From Hyphochytrium catenoides (Eukaryota; Sar; Hyphochytriomycetes; Hyphochytriales; Hyphochytriaceae): a DNA stretch of 64,000 nt. Each line of letters opens with the position of its first letter. Position 1 is the stretch's first letter. The position numbers and the translations under genes are program-made. Positions 35,800-47,574 of this stretch are shown here, one piece after another. Under the pieces are notes generated by a model. It did no database searches. It was not told where the DNA came from and worked only from the letters and a program-made list of their open reading frames with translations. The stretch spans positions 1 through 64,000 of the forward strand of contig FLMG01001116.1 of assembly GCA_900088475.1 (NCBI GenBank), written 5' to 3'.

Positions 35800-36575
35800 A
35801 ATATACCGGCCTGAAGAATACTCACCACGTTAAGTCACGGTAATTCACTCCAAGCTAGTTGCGGTTGTATTGGGATTGAGAAGTGGGGAGTGACCTCCGT
35901 GGTGCACCGGAGCTCACGGTAAATTGCCTTATGACAGACCATGAAGTGCTAACAAGAGCAATCCCTTTCTGCCGAGGCCTTCAAACATCGGACACAGAGT
36001 CTGCGTTGTCTGTTCTTTCGCTTCTTACATGCGGCAAATCCTGGAGAGGGAGCAAGGAAACATAAGCCTTAGCTAGAAACCTAAAGGAAAGTTAAAGGGC
36101 TGTAGACACTTTGCACACTTCCAAAAACCTGCTGTGAATGGAAGCTTTCATTCCTTCACGAAAGAAACTTACCCGTCCCTTCCCTTATTAAGAACGAGAA
36201 AGTATAAACGAGTGCAAACTATTCTTTATTTCCAGACTGGAGCCTTCAAATCCTGAACTGTCAGATCGCATCATCAGAAACTTCGCTTTTCTGATGATCG
36301 GGAACTGAATAACGGCTGCCGGCTCCGAGCTTCTGCTGCTGATAGTGTCGCCATTAGCTGACCACAGTGGCGCGCTTCCCAAAGCAAAGCTTAGCTGCAG
36401 ATGCTCTTGGTTATTGTGCCTTGGTGTACATCGTACATCAAGAGGCTGATTCCGAGCGAACGATTTCCTGAGGTCCGCTTTCGTTACAATCCTTATCATC
36501 CTTGATGGGACGACGGTGATATTCTGACTGCGGTATGTTCAAGGAACATTCTATTCTTTCAGCAAAGGACCTGCT
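35800..36575. other. Intergenic region between RMDN and PSMD5 genes
   Basis: No well-supported gene. A minus-strand frame at 36188-36499 (103 codons) starts with MIRIVTKADLRKSF and has no recognisable domain; it may be chance. The stretch should hold the RMDN promoter and the 3' end of the PSMD5 transcript. Confidence 0.45.
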
Positions 36576-39088
36576 CTAAGCGGCTTCTAAGTCAACCTTG
36601 GGCTGTGGCTTCCCGACACTGTAGGGACCGCCACGGAATACGTTGCCGATCCTATCCCAAAGCCCTGGATCGCGGGTTGACAGCAGTTGCGACGCCGTAG
36701 GTGATCCCACCAACGCGTCAATTACGGAAAACTTCCATTCTTTAGCTTCCTTGGTAGCCTCGGTTTTTTGGTCTAGCAGGAAATCCGCAAAACCGCCGTA
36801 AGCAAACAGAGTCTTAACTCCCCAAGAATGAGGCTGGGCTGCCAGGGCGCGGAGCACGTCAAACGAGGCATGTCGCAGCTCTGGGAAGGGCTGCTTCAAC
36901 TCTGTCATCAATACATCCATGGCTGACGTGTGCTCAGAACGGGCCAAAGCTTCAAAAAATCTCTCCTTGAGCAATTGCGTCTCTTCGTCTGGTAAGAAAT
37001 AGTCAGAATGGTGGTGCTTGCGATGGGAAAGATCAGAGCACGCAGATTGGCGGGGACATCGCGCGACTTGTGAGTCAACCCATCGGGGAGATATGAAAAG
37101 TCATAGGGAACAATAAAAGCATCTCGTTCCATCTTCCTTACCCATGGCGCCGCTATAGGCAGGGGTGTCTGCCGTTATTATGCTTGTCCCTACGATAGTT
37201 GCAAGGGAGGTACCGGAGGCAAGGACTCGGGCCACCGAAAAGAGGCAGCAAGCCTTCATGTTCGGGCCTCCACTCCAAGCATGTGACAGCCAGGCCTTGA
37301 CCACAGCTGTGTCTTCAACAATCAGCCTTAGGGCTGCAGGAGATGATGTAGCAAACGCGGAGAGGGCGTCCATAGCTGCCAGCACCCGAGACATGGAAAC
37401 AGAAGGATCCTCCCCGGACGTAGCTGGAGGTAGCAAGGATTAGTACAAAGATAAAAAAGAGACCACGAATGGCAAAAGAACGCAAAGAGGGAGCGGTGGG
37501 CGACGATGGACCCAAGAAACTAGGTATTGTCTTACCATAGCGTAGAGCAGCTCTTAGGAACTTCAAGGTAGTCTCGCGTGAAGAGGACACAAAGACGCTG
37601 GAGCCGTGCTTGGCTGCGGCAGCGCTAAGCTCTCCCACTAGCCTTAGCGCTACAGAGCCCAATAGGGGATCCGCTTCGCTTTCATCACCTATAATGACAT
37701 GAGAGACCGTCGGTACCATGGACCACAGTAAGAGCTTATTGGTATCGAGGAGTATGGTTCCAAGGAACTCTTTAGTCTTAACGCAAACTTCAACCAGGAG
37801 GAAAGACAGCGCTGCTAGAGCTCAAGAAGAGTATCAGCCTACCCTGGCCCGCTAGTGCAAGCAATCGTTGCATGATATTTTGCGACAGTATGAAGTGCAG
37901 TCCCTCTGCCGATGAAGCAAATAGAGGGAGCAGCTCAATGACGTTTACTTGCAGAAGAATGTCCTCGCTGGCAAGTATCTCCATGATTGTAGTAGATACC
38001 TGCTCCCGGCATACTTCCATAGCCTCACCAGACGAGACAGCTATCCGTATTAGTACATCCAGCAGTCGGAGCTCCCTGTGCGATGGGTCCTCATGTTCGT
38101 GCTCTCCCACCGGTACTTCCCTTACTTGCTGAAGGCCCTTGAACACCAGGGACCACAGCTTGATGCGGTCTTCGTTTCGTGTCGCCTTAGAGAGAGAGAG
38201 GACGAGAGTGCAGGCCGCATCAGAGACGGGGATGCTCTCATCCAGTATCCTTTGAACTGCAGCTGAGAGCAGATCCACTGGGGAGGTGATCACTTTGTCT
38301 GCAAAGTCGGTGGCACATTCACCTGACCTATATACCAGAAAGACAAAGATTTAAATGGGTAAAGTAACTCTCAGGTGTCTAGATATGGGCAGCGGATGAC
38401 TGCAAGAGACAGATGGTGATGAGGATCTGAAGTGTGAAAGTGATAAGCTTCCAACAAACGGACCAGCTGGAAAAAAGCAACATAAAATAGGACGAGGAGG
38501 AAGAAAGAAAGGTATAGACCAAAGCGTAAGGGGTAAGGCGGAGTTGGAGCGCATGGCAAGGATCAAGTCGTTCGAAACGGTAAGCCCTATAACATGGATC
38601 TCAGAGGACAAAGACGTGGTAAACCTTTGTTCTGACGCTGTCATAGCCCTTGCCATCTGCCTCAGGGTAAACTCTCTGATAGCATGAGCAGGATGATTCA
38701 TGCCAAACAGAAGATAGGCGTGAATTTCATGGTTCGCTAATATGGACGGGCCTTCAGGACTCTGGAATACGCGGTCCAAACTTTTCGTTGCTAACTTGAA
38801 GGCCTTCTCCTTAACTGCTGCCTGACGCGTCTGTTCACCGCGTACTGGTGCTACCGAGTCCAAGCAGGCAAAGAGTAATGGGATGGGTACCTTCGAGAGG
38901 AAATCACGAATAATGTTTAACTCCTTCTCGGTGTCCCTAGCACCAGCCGTCAGAAGGGAGGTGTTCTCTAGCGCTTGAAGCTGCGTCCAAGCCTCTTTAA
39001 TCGCCTCAGGAGTAATATCTGCTGTCATAGTAGCTGAAGGGCGAGACTCGAGTGAAGATCCTAATACATCTTCTGTCCCTGCAACCAT
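36576..39088 (-). CDS. PSMD5: 26S proteasome assembly chaperone PSMD5/S5b
   Basis: Five exons (39088-38520, 38327-37843, 37787-37536, 37423-37142, 36988-36576) keep phase and give 666 aa, against about 504 in human. The whole protein is made of helical ARM/HEAT-like repeats. The clearest match is the C-terminus: FPELRHASFDVLRALAAQ, FLLDQKTEATKEAKEWKFSV, and FRGGPYSVGKPQPKVDLEAA, corresponding to the human region ending YLSEGPYYVKPV. S5b binds the proteasome ATPase Rpt2/Rpt1-Rpn1 module during assembly of the 19S particle and is not part of the final 26S particle. Oddities: the protein is longer than the animal form, mainly in the N-terminal two exons, and the first intron needs a weak GTCTAT donor; that join is the least certain. 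The start is the first ATG of the frame. Confidence 0.88.
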
Positions 39089-40054
39089 TATCTAAAGCTT
39101 CAAGCGTTCTTCCAGTAGCCTTTCTTTCGGGTCTTCCGCGCTCAGTACGTCCCGTGCCGATCCGACTCCGCAAGAACGATCTACTATAAGATCACCTGCT
39201 CCTCTCAGTCTGTTTGTCTTCAAAGCAGCAAACCTCGCCTTGCAGAGTGTACTATGGGATGCTCATCTCTCTAATTCCTTAGCAGAAGGCTATGGAACGG
39301 ATGCAAGACCTTCAACGTGGCTCCTTCCTTGTTTGATCTCCATTGTAATCAAACGTTCGTTGCTGTTCTGATCGAGCTCGAAAAGCCAGCAGCAGAACAG
39401 CCGAAGCAGGGCTGAGGAGCAAAGGATGTCACATGAGGATTCTGAGCAGCAACTTCTTGGTAGATAGATTCAGAACAGGAGGCTCTTTAATTGTATACCA
39501 GATATTGCTATAACTGATAGATACTATTCTGATCCGCAATATATTGAGTGTAAAACGCGGTCGCACAAACCCACCCCAACTCCTCTGTCTATTTCCTGAT
39601 TGTTTGTCTGTCTGTCTGTCTCTGTACTCTCTTTGTAGTTAGTTCTCTAACTCTGTGACATGCTGTGTCTTACACACTTTTTGCCTTTCAATCCGTCACG
39701 CTTCCTTCTGTTTATTACCATAGCACTATTTGTCCCTTTGATCGGACATTGTATCTACCGAGCCACCCTGTGAAGACAGGCTCAGCCGCCATCACGACGG
39801 AGACATCATCTTCATTATCCAAGCGCCTAGTACGGGCGTAGTATAGTCGCTCTCTCTTCTTGAGTGGCCTCCTCTGTATGTGCAGCCAGCAGTCTCCAAG
39901 CGGCGGAGTGAGTGCCTAAAACTGGGGTACCGGCTCTGGTCAGCCACGGAAGCGGCCGAGGAGACAGGTCGGCTCTGCGGGGTTCTGCGGGCCGGGCACC
40001 ATGTTCTCAGCACAGCTTGACAAAAGAGGTCTCTAGGAAGATCCATTGTTGGCC
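39089..40054. other. Divergent promoter region
   Basis: Nearly 1 kb between the PSMD5 gene (minus) and the acetolactate synthase subunit gene (plus). No coding content. It contains a short (TGTC)n run near 39600. Both promoters should lie here. Confidence 0.55.
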
Positions 40055-41839
40055 ATGGCGGCTCGCTCCCTCAGTAAGGCGGGAAGCTGGTGGCGATCAG
40101 GCAATTGGCCTCTCTGCCACCGCCTAGGGAGGTCGCGGTCGAGGTGTCTCTCTACACAAGACGCTGCTTCCGGTGACCCGTCTTCTCAGTCTGTGCGCCT
40201 GCCAGCAGTGCTGGATGATGCTATTGAACCAACGGTCCCAACAGGTGCGATATGGCGCTAACTTCTCCATGTACCTTTGTTGAGAACCTCACGATGCATT
40301 TCTCTGCCAACCCAGGGCCCGCTGCCCTGAGGTACAAACGACCAAAGGTGATAACCATCTTAGCAGCTAATCGGCCGGGAACAATCGCACAGATCTCGCA
40401 GATGCTTTCGTTCGTGGGCGTGAACATTGAGAGCCTGGTCAGTCGTCCGGTCACAGTCAGGCATATGCATGTTATCTTCATTCAGCTTGAACCTAAACAC
40501 TACGCCTTCTTAGGTTGACGTCTTCTGCCACTGCTCACCTTTCTAGACCTAACCCGTGGTCTCCATTTGCCAGACCTTCTAGCGTTGTTATCGACTCTTC
40601 CTAACCCTGGCGTTCCTCTTGGCAGGTTCTAGGACGAACTGATGTCCCAGAACTCTGCCGCATCACCATAACATGCAACCCAACGGATGAGAACCTCAAA
40701 AAGATTACCCGTAAGCTGGAGAAATTGGTAACGTTTTCTTTTCTTTCTTTCTGACGTAAGTTTAACCCTCACCTAGCCTAGATGCGTTCTGACTGCCAAA
40801 TGATGAACTCTGCCTTCCCTTATTATCTCTCTCCTCTCCATCCTGTTTTTCTTTGGAGGAGAGCCTCATGCAGTATGGCTCATGAAACCTCTCTTAGGTC
40901 TGTGTCGCACTTTTCAACCTCGTGGATACTCAAGACTCTGTTCCAGCGGCCTCAAAGGAAAGTGAACTGGTAAGATCTGGGTCGCAAGAAGGTTGTGTAC
41001 GCGTGCTAAGGGTTGAGTGCGTCTCTCTTTATAGGAAAGGGAGGAAGAGATTGTGGAGCGAGTACTGCTTATGGCCAAGCTGAGAGTGCCGAAAGCTGCA
41101 GCAGATAAGAAGGACTTCATCTCCCTCGCTAACCGTTACCAGGCGAGCATTCTTCATACAGAAGGCAGAGATGGTAAGGTCGGCACTGCGTAAGTCATCA
41201 GTATCTCTTCATTGGCCCTTGCAGGCACTGCTCGTCTCTAAGTAGCAGTACTATATCTGAGCTGTGCTTATTACTTAGGTGTCCTGCTGTCGTACAAATC
41301 TGCAAGCTATCTCTCGTATACTCTACATCCTTCAAGTAGTATTGCCTTTTCTAAGAATGCTCTCTCCTTTTTTAGGCTAGACTATTCATCGTTTTTCACC
41401 TGCCAGAGTCTCACCGTTTACGTAGTCCTGTGTGCTGCTCTAAGCCTGTTGCTTCCAAATTCTTAGCAAGTCCCTTTCTCTTCCAGGCAGTAGATTCGTC
41501 ATCATGTGTGTCTCTAAGCCTCAGGAGATGCACAAGTTCATAGAGTCTTTGAAGCAGTATGACATCATAGAGCTTAACCGAAGCGGGATAGTGACGATGA
41601 ACAGCACTCAGAGTACTCTAAGAAGAAGTTTTGATAGCAGTCGAAATTTTGTGAGAGGACAGGAGCATTTAGAGGCCACCGGAGGGAGAGAAGAAGGAAG
41701 TGAAGATGAAGAGACTAGGGAGACTATGGAGGCGACCAGCACAAACCCGATAGATAGCGGCGCCGGTCAGAATCGGAGCAGAGATAAGAAGAAGCCAGTC
41801 ATTAAAGCTAGGGTAGGACCGCCTATGTTTGTCTTCTAG
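40055..41839 (+). CDS. Acetolactate synthase, regulatory (small) subunit
   Basis: Six exons (40055-40244, 40316-40455, 40626-40727, 40898-40969, 41035-41173, 41487-41839) give 331 aa. The core is the ACT domain: VITILAANRPGTIAQISQML, VNIESLVSRPV, then VPELCRITITCNPTDENLKKITRKLEKLV and, in the second half, ERVLLMAKLRVP and SRFVIMCVSKPQEMHKFIESLKQY. In the family this subunit binds valine, activates the catalytic subunit and gives feedback control of the first common step of valine, leucine and isoleucine synthesis. Residues 1-40 (MAARSLSKAGSWWRSG...) are rich in Arg, Ser and Trp without acidic residues, as in a mitochondrial transit peptide; no plastid-type signal peptide is seen. The C-terminal 75 residues are an acidic/Thr-rich extension not found in bacteria. 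The catalytic subunit is not in this window. Confidence 0.95.
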
Positions 41840-42168
41840 CTTTTCCTTTCCCCTACTGCTTCTCCTGCTCATGTTCTGCCGTCTTACTTCCTTACGGCTA
41901 CTGGGATTATTCTTCATCTGAACTGTCCTTCGTCTTCACTTTGACTACTTTCCTTCCTTGTTCGATTGACAAGTTTTTTTTGTTGTTCTGGTAGGTCTTC
42001 AGCAGGAATCTTCTCCTAAAGCACCCACCTGGAAGTCGCATCTATCTCTTACCAGAAACCTCCCAGACAATCAGTACGCCACTCTTACAGTCTGCAGCAC
42101 AGAGCAGTGATGCTGTGCCCTCTTCGTCTCCAACAACTTCCTTCTCTTCCGTGGACGATGCAACAATC
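41840..42168. other. Spacer before the P-loop kinase gene
   Basis: The frame of the next gene stays open back to about 41997, just after a TGGTAG acceptor-like site, so part of this stretch is probably an earlier part of its first exon. No ATG in that frame precedes 42169. It also holds the end of the acetolactate synthase subunit transcript. Confidence 0.45.
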
Positions 42169-43572
42169 ATGATTACCACGGAGAAAATGTACACAAGATC
42201 TGACGGCACGTACACCCCTGAGCGCCTCTCTCTTCATGAGAGAATTGCCAATCAGCTCTTCCATTCATACCCACAGGTAGATCCGTGTCCTGTCGTCGCT
42301 AATCTCTTACTCTTCCCGCTGACCTGACATCACGTACAGCGGTCCCTTATCGGTATACACTGTTGAGACCCCTACTTGCGTTCTCCGCTACCAGTCAGGG
42401 TTACTCTGTGGCCCGCTTTTGGCGCGGTGTAAGACGTTTCTCTTCATCTTGTCTCACATGTTGGCTATTCCTGGTGTCTTAGGGTCTTGCCAAGCCGGAG
42501 ATGCTACTTCTGATTGGTACCCCCGGCGCCGGGAAGAATACGGTTCTACTGTCTACTCTGCTTCCCTCAGTGCTGAAGTACAAGTCTATTCGAAACTATG
42601 TGAACTTGGACGTCGATGACTGCCTTGCCATGCTCCCGGAATACTACCATCCAGTGCTGGATATTGGCTTAGGAAGACATGGGCCCCCACAGGTAGGACG
42701 ACAAAGTTGAAAGGGAAGGACGAAAGAGGATGTTGCGTGTTGCGAATGGGAACAGATCTCCCTTCGATCAGTGATTGTAAGCTTCAGGTAGAATTAGTCG
42801 CGAAGGTTCGAATGCTAAAGGTTCATCAACCTTCGCCTACTCATGCGCTCGTGCTTTGCTGTTTCCCGTAACCATCGGCCTTCGCGTTATCTAGGAGGAG
42901 CTATTGGTACCCCTTCCGACCACGGCCTTTGCAGACCGCGACCCACACACACGTTATGCCATGTGTCGCGATGAGGCGAAGTTTATTATCCGGAAGAACA
43001 GGGACGCGGCAATTATGGCGAGGAAGAATATCATAGTGCATTCAACCGGCAAAGACTCTTCAGAGCTGATGAGGTTGATCCGTCAGGTGGGTGAAAAGCA
43101 TTCGAATGGGGCTACGCAGTAATGACATAGAGCAGAGAGGTAGCGTGAAGTGACTTAGTGGCGCGAAAAGTGAGGGGCAGCCAAGGATTTGGTTATAAGC
43201 TACCTCCTACCGGCAGCGCTCCAGCAGAGAGCTTACATATCTGATACTGGTGTATGTCGCTTACATTTGCCATAGGTTAAGGCTACGGGTTACGTGATAC
43301 ACCTGTGTTGCGTCGATGTCCCGACAGAGGTTGCGATAGAACGAGTAAAGTGCCGCAGCAATATTTATGGCAGAGATGTTCCTGAAGACGTAGTGCAGTA
43401 TGCAGCGGCGTCTCTCGTGCCAAACTTCACGCGAATGGCTCGCGTGGTGGACAACATCTACCTTTATGATAACACTGTGCGACCACCGAAGCTGGTCTGG
43501 AGCCAGCTGGGAGGGCGTAGCACAGCGTGGGATCCCCGTCATCGACTGATCAGTAAATATCATCTGCGGTAA
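42169..43572 (+). CDS. Zeta-toxin-fold P-loop kinase
   Basis: Four exons (42169-42276, 42483-42692, 42895-43086, 43276-43572) give 268 aa from the first in-frame ATG; the open frame extends further upstream, so the N-terminus may be longer. The fold marks are a P-loop (LLIGTPGAGKN, about residues 46-55), NLDVDDCLAMLPEYY (the DxD-type substrate site), an insertion with RYAMCRDEAKFIIRKNRDAAIMARKN, a strand IIVHSTGKDSSEL, and the C-terminal GYVIHLCCVDVPTEVAIERVKCRS..GRDVPEDVV with the usual Arg residues. Bacterial zeta toxins phosphorylate UDP-N-acetylglucosamine; many protists carry intracellular relatives of unknown substrate and no antitoxin is seen here, so toxicity should not be assumed. 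The residue after the P-loop Lys is Asn rather than Ser/Thr. It follows the acetolactate synthase gene on the same strand. Confidence 0.85.
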
Positions 43573-44131
43573 CAAGTGAGCCCGCAGCAAAGCTCAACCA
43601 GAGCTCCACATAGAGGATGAGAATTGTGAGGTTCTGAATAAAACGCTATATATCCCTAATGGCCTCTTCTGTCAGAACACGACCGCCGAATCACTCCACA
43701 AAGCCCAAGAAATATTGTATAGTTGAATAATGTGGATGGGAATCAGAAGCTGCTAGGCTCAGGGATTCTGAATACTAGAGTGGCAAGGCTGGTCTAAGTG
43801 CATGAAACGATTCGCAGCCCTTCGCCAGCTCCTCACGAGGCTTTGCTCTTCATCTTCTCTCTCATGCAGCTTCTGTCCTCGTACCTCTAGGTGTCTGCCG
43901 CCACCTCGACCCCTGTAGGCCTATAGACAGCCCAGTGATCTTCTGTTGGCGTTGAGGACTTGGACGCTGACCTCACTTCGATCCAGAAGCAACAGACACA
44001 GACAGACGAGTTCAGACTCAAGGGAAGCGAGGACGCAAGACTCAGCGTAAGAAGGACCGCGACGAGAAGGGCATCGCAGAGGTGAACGGATGCACTCAGT
44101 TAGCGAGTGAAAGACCAGCAGCTTGAGATAA
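43573..44131. other. Intergenic region before ECD
   Basis: About 560 bp without a supported frame or RNA gene. It should hold the ECD promoter and 5' untranslated region. Confidence 0.55.
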
Positions 44132-47100
44132 ATGGAGGAACTGATTCGTGACTATGGCCTTGGAGAGGTAAATTTCTCTTTTCCACAATCTACCACGTCG
44201 GAAGATAGAGTAGAATACTGCATCTATCTGCCAGCGTCCAAAGCTGTTATTGAAGGACTTATCTCTCGCGAGGAGCAGCTGCTGGCAGCCAGAGCAGCTT
44301 TCCTTTCCTGCGCTCAAACCTTGGTGGGGCAATATATCTGGCACCATGAACCGTTTAACCTCTCAGTCCACATAGACTCCTCCCAGGGAGAGGGTCGAAG
44401 ACGCAGCATCAACTCTACCTCGTCAGCCTTCCCTAATGACGTTGCAATGTTGTCTGAGAGCTATCTCGAGGGCTCAGTGCACTTTGGAGACAATCTTGCG
44501 GATGAATGGGTGGTCGCGTACATTCTTTTCGAGCTATCCAAGCGCCACGCCGACCTGGTCATCTCTATGACAGATAATGACGGACAATTTCTTCTCATAG
44601 AAGCCGCAGACGCGGTGCCAGACTGGCTGGAACCAGAGAACAGCAGTAACAGAGTCTTCGTGCGCAGTGGCAGAGTTCACATTGTGCCTGATAAGCCTCA
44701 GAAAAACCTAGAGTTGCACCAGGCCCTGATGGCTTTACTGCAGGATGGCGGGAAGACGGAAGCCAATGGAGCCATTCAAGCCCTGGTGCAGCGAAGAATC
44801 AGACAGGTTCCGCCTCTTCTCACGGAAAGTTTACATACAGTGCGGTAAGAAGAAATTCCTGTCAGCTCTCTCGATCTATCCTTCCTTTGGCCATAGTCAT
44901 TGGTGCTACGACCATGGAGCTCGTTGGGCTCTTACGTGCCTGTCTCTCGTCCACTGCTGTTCGCACTTAGAAGTGTGCTACCTGTGGTGCCTCGTACTGC
45001 TGTTGAACTGTGCCTCCTCGAGAGTCATTGATGTATACTTTTTATGTAATGAGAATTTGTACCCCTTAGCTCTCACGAAGCTGATGTTTCTCTCTGCTCT
45101 GCTTCTGTGGCCCCGCCTCTATCACGCACCCTGTAATGATTAAATGGTCTCTTTCCCCACGCTCTTGGTTGGTCGTTGCATACTGTCCGCAGTTGCATCC
45201 TTCCGAGAGACATCGCCATTCTGCTCCACCAGAAACCCCAGCTCGTCGCTGCTGCATCCTCGGCATTCTGTCATAGGGAACCTGGACAAACCAAAAAGGT
45301 CTGCAACAAAATGCGACGCTTTGACCCTAAGAGCAAAGTGCAGGTGATGGTCCCGATGACCCGATGGATTTATGCAGAACTCCTGCACCAGCACTTCTTC
45401 CCACCCAACGTCTTTGACCCCATGCTCCCTCTTCCTACCGCACCTGGTGTGGAGGGAGGGGAAGAACATCCTGATGCCAAGGCAGCAATGCTAGGCGTCC
45501 GCCTAGCATGTGGCTTTGAGCTCCTCTACTGGGAGGGTGAACGCTTATCGCACCATTCACAGGGAAGGGAGAAAGAAGAATTGTCCCAGCAACAACAAAA
45601 GAATGACGAATATGTGGAAAGGCTCAGGGTGGCACTCTCCTCAGAACGCTACCGCTCCTCAGAAGAAGCGTATTCGTTGGCAATCGCCTTTGGCAGGGAT
45701 CCCGTCAATAGTTCTCTCTCAGATGCCCTGAGCCTATATAAACTCGCAGCAGGGTTAGAGACTAGTGAGAAAGATCTCCGAGGATCCACTGCCGGACCAA
45801 GTTTCTCGCAAACATTAACAGCCGATGACAAAGATGATTGGCTGACTGTCACGCCAGACGAGGTGGAGAAAATGGTTCAGGACAGAATGCACGGAAGAGC
45901 TGGAAGAAAAGAGGTAGAGTGCAACTTAGACGTTGTCCTTTCGCCCTTCTCTATGTCTCTCTCTACCTTTAGGCCAGGCTTTTCACTAAAAGAGGCTTCA
46001 TTAGCTGCCCGTCAGTTTATGTTTGCTAGTCAGTTTGATGATTGCGTGCATTGGCGCAGGGTGTTAGTGCTAAGGAGTTCGAAGAAGACGGAGCAAACCT
46101 TGAAGAGATTGCAAGGGCCATGGAGCATTTTGTCAATAAAGTCTCATCTATAGAAGGAGTGGAGACCGGCGACCCCTCAGGTAAAACCAAGGAGGGCAGA
46201 GCAGTATACTAAAAGGAATAAGGTTTCTTATTTGGGTTGAGGCAAGTTATGAATGTGTCGCGAAGCTTGCGTTAGAAGAACACAATTGTTGGGCATCGGG
46301 GACCAGGCTGGCTTTTTAAGAGAATGTTTGACGAAGCACGGCAAGGCCATAGAAACAGTCGTTGACTCAAAGCTCTGTTTTACAAGGACATTAACTCTCA
46401 CTAACTAAGAATCCTATTAGGTGTTGGTGGTGATAGGCGCACTCCTGTCTCTCTGGACTTCACATCTTTGCTGAAGGTGCTTAAAGGTGAAGAACTAGAT
46501 GAAGAGCCGGAAAACGAGTAAGGACTGCTCTTTCTTTGCATTCTCCCATTTTTTCCTGCAGTACAGCTCTGCTAAAATCTCTGCCTCTGCTTTTACAGGT
46601 TAGACGATTTCTTTGATGACTCTGTAGACTCAGATGACGAAGAGGAAGAACCCTTCAATGAGATGGAGATTGAAGAACAGAAAAGAAGACAGGCCTCACT
46701 ATCCGCAAACAACAGCCACCAGGAACATAAAGACCAGGAAAAAGAGGTGGATGATAATATAGATATCTACGTTAGAGAGCTGCAAACAGAAGATAGTGAC
46801 GATGAGGATCTGCAAGACTTGGGCAATCAGGAGTTGGAGACTGCAGAGAGGGGGACTATGGGCACATTAGAGGAAAAGACGAGAACAAAAGCCGAGAGCA
46901 GCTTCCACTCGTATTTGGAAGCGATGGATGCACAGCTAGAAGACACTGCTATGGGGCAAACTTTCATGAGGCAGGAAACTGTCTCTCAAGGTGTGGAGAA
47001 CGTTGCCCAAGGACAGAAGGACCAGCCAAACCCGGTGGAGGTTGATTTGAATTTGGTGGCAAATCTATTGGAATCGTTCTCACACCAGCAAGGGTTGGAA

Positions 47101-47166
47101 GGCCCAGGTGCGAATCTTCTCAGAGAATTAGGGCTTAGACTACCTAGTGGAGAGAGTAAAGGGTAA
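44132..47166 (+). CDS. ECD: Ecdysoneless (ECD/SGT1) family protein
   Basis: Five exons (44132-44844, 45193-45913, 46060-46180, 46421-46517, 46599-47166) keep phase and give 739 aa. The N-terminal half has the family signature: VEYCIYLP, HFGDNLADEWVVAYILFELS, DNDGQFLLIEAADAVPDWL, NRVFVRSGRVHIVP. After the first intron come ILPRDIAILLHQKPQLVAAA, AFCHREP and MTRWIYAELLHQHFFPP, then LGVRLACGFELLYW. The last third is very acidic (DDFFDDSVDSDDEEEE, ELQTEDSDDEDLQDL) as in the animal and fungal proteins. ECD family members work in pre-mRNA splicing (with Prp8 maturation), transcription and cell-cycle control; the acidic tail binds partners through CK2 sites in animals. Intron 1 is 348 nt, longer than most here. 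The region 45914-46059 was treated as an intron; part of it could be exon. Confidence 0.94.
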
Positions 47167-47574
47167 TAAAGGCAGTCTTTGAAGTTCTGAGGACTACCGA
47201 TCAGGGCTCGAACTTATGACTTAAGGCTAGCTAGCAAGGGTGTGAGACCAGACAACCTTACAAGGATATCCTAAAGTCTTATAGAGGAGGACGCAGTTTC
47301 CATATAATAATGGAGAAGTTAACGAGCGTCACATCAGGCAGAGCCCACCGTCTGTGCTGCACACAGCAGAGAACTTGAGGCGTCAATAAATAAGAGGAGA
47401 ATGGATGGAGATCTAGAAGGTTCACATGAAAAGACTGACTGTTGATGAGCAACGTGGAGCTTATTTCACACTCTCTAACCTACTCCCTTCTCCTTGGTCG
47501 CGCCTGCTTCTATCAGCTAACCATCTTATCTGCCCATCACCTTCCGTCTCTTAGCTTTTTGATATTCTGAAGGA
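47167..47574. other. Short gap between convergent genes
   Basis: About 400 bp between the end of ECD (plus) and the end of the glucosidase gene (minus). It holds both transcript ends. A tRNA-B-box-like word (GTTCGAGCC on the minus strand near 47210) does not fold into a tRNA by eye. Confidence 0.55.

Noticed and set aside
36188-36499. Minus-strand frame of 103 codons between RMDN and PSMD5
   Set aside because: No domain, no clear start context, and it lies where the PSMD5 3' untranslated region should be.
42169-43572. Toxin-antitoxin module
   Set aside because: Only the zeta-fold kinase is present, split by introns, with no epsilon-like partner; such genes are common single genes in protists.
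47190-47290. tRNA-like segment on the minus strand (GTTCGAGCCC with a B-box look)
   Set aside because: The T-stem does not pair and no proper anticodon arm or acceptor stem can be drawn.
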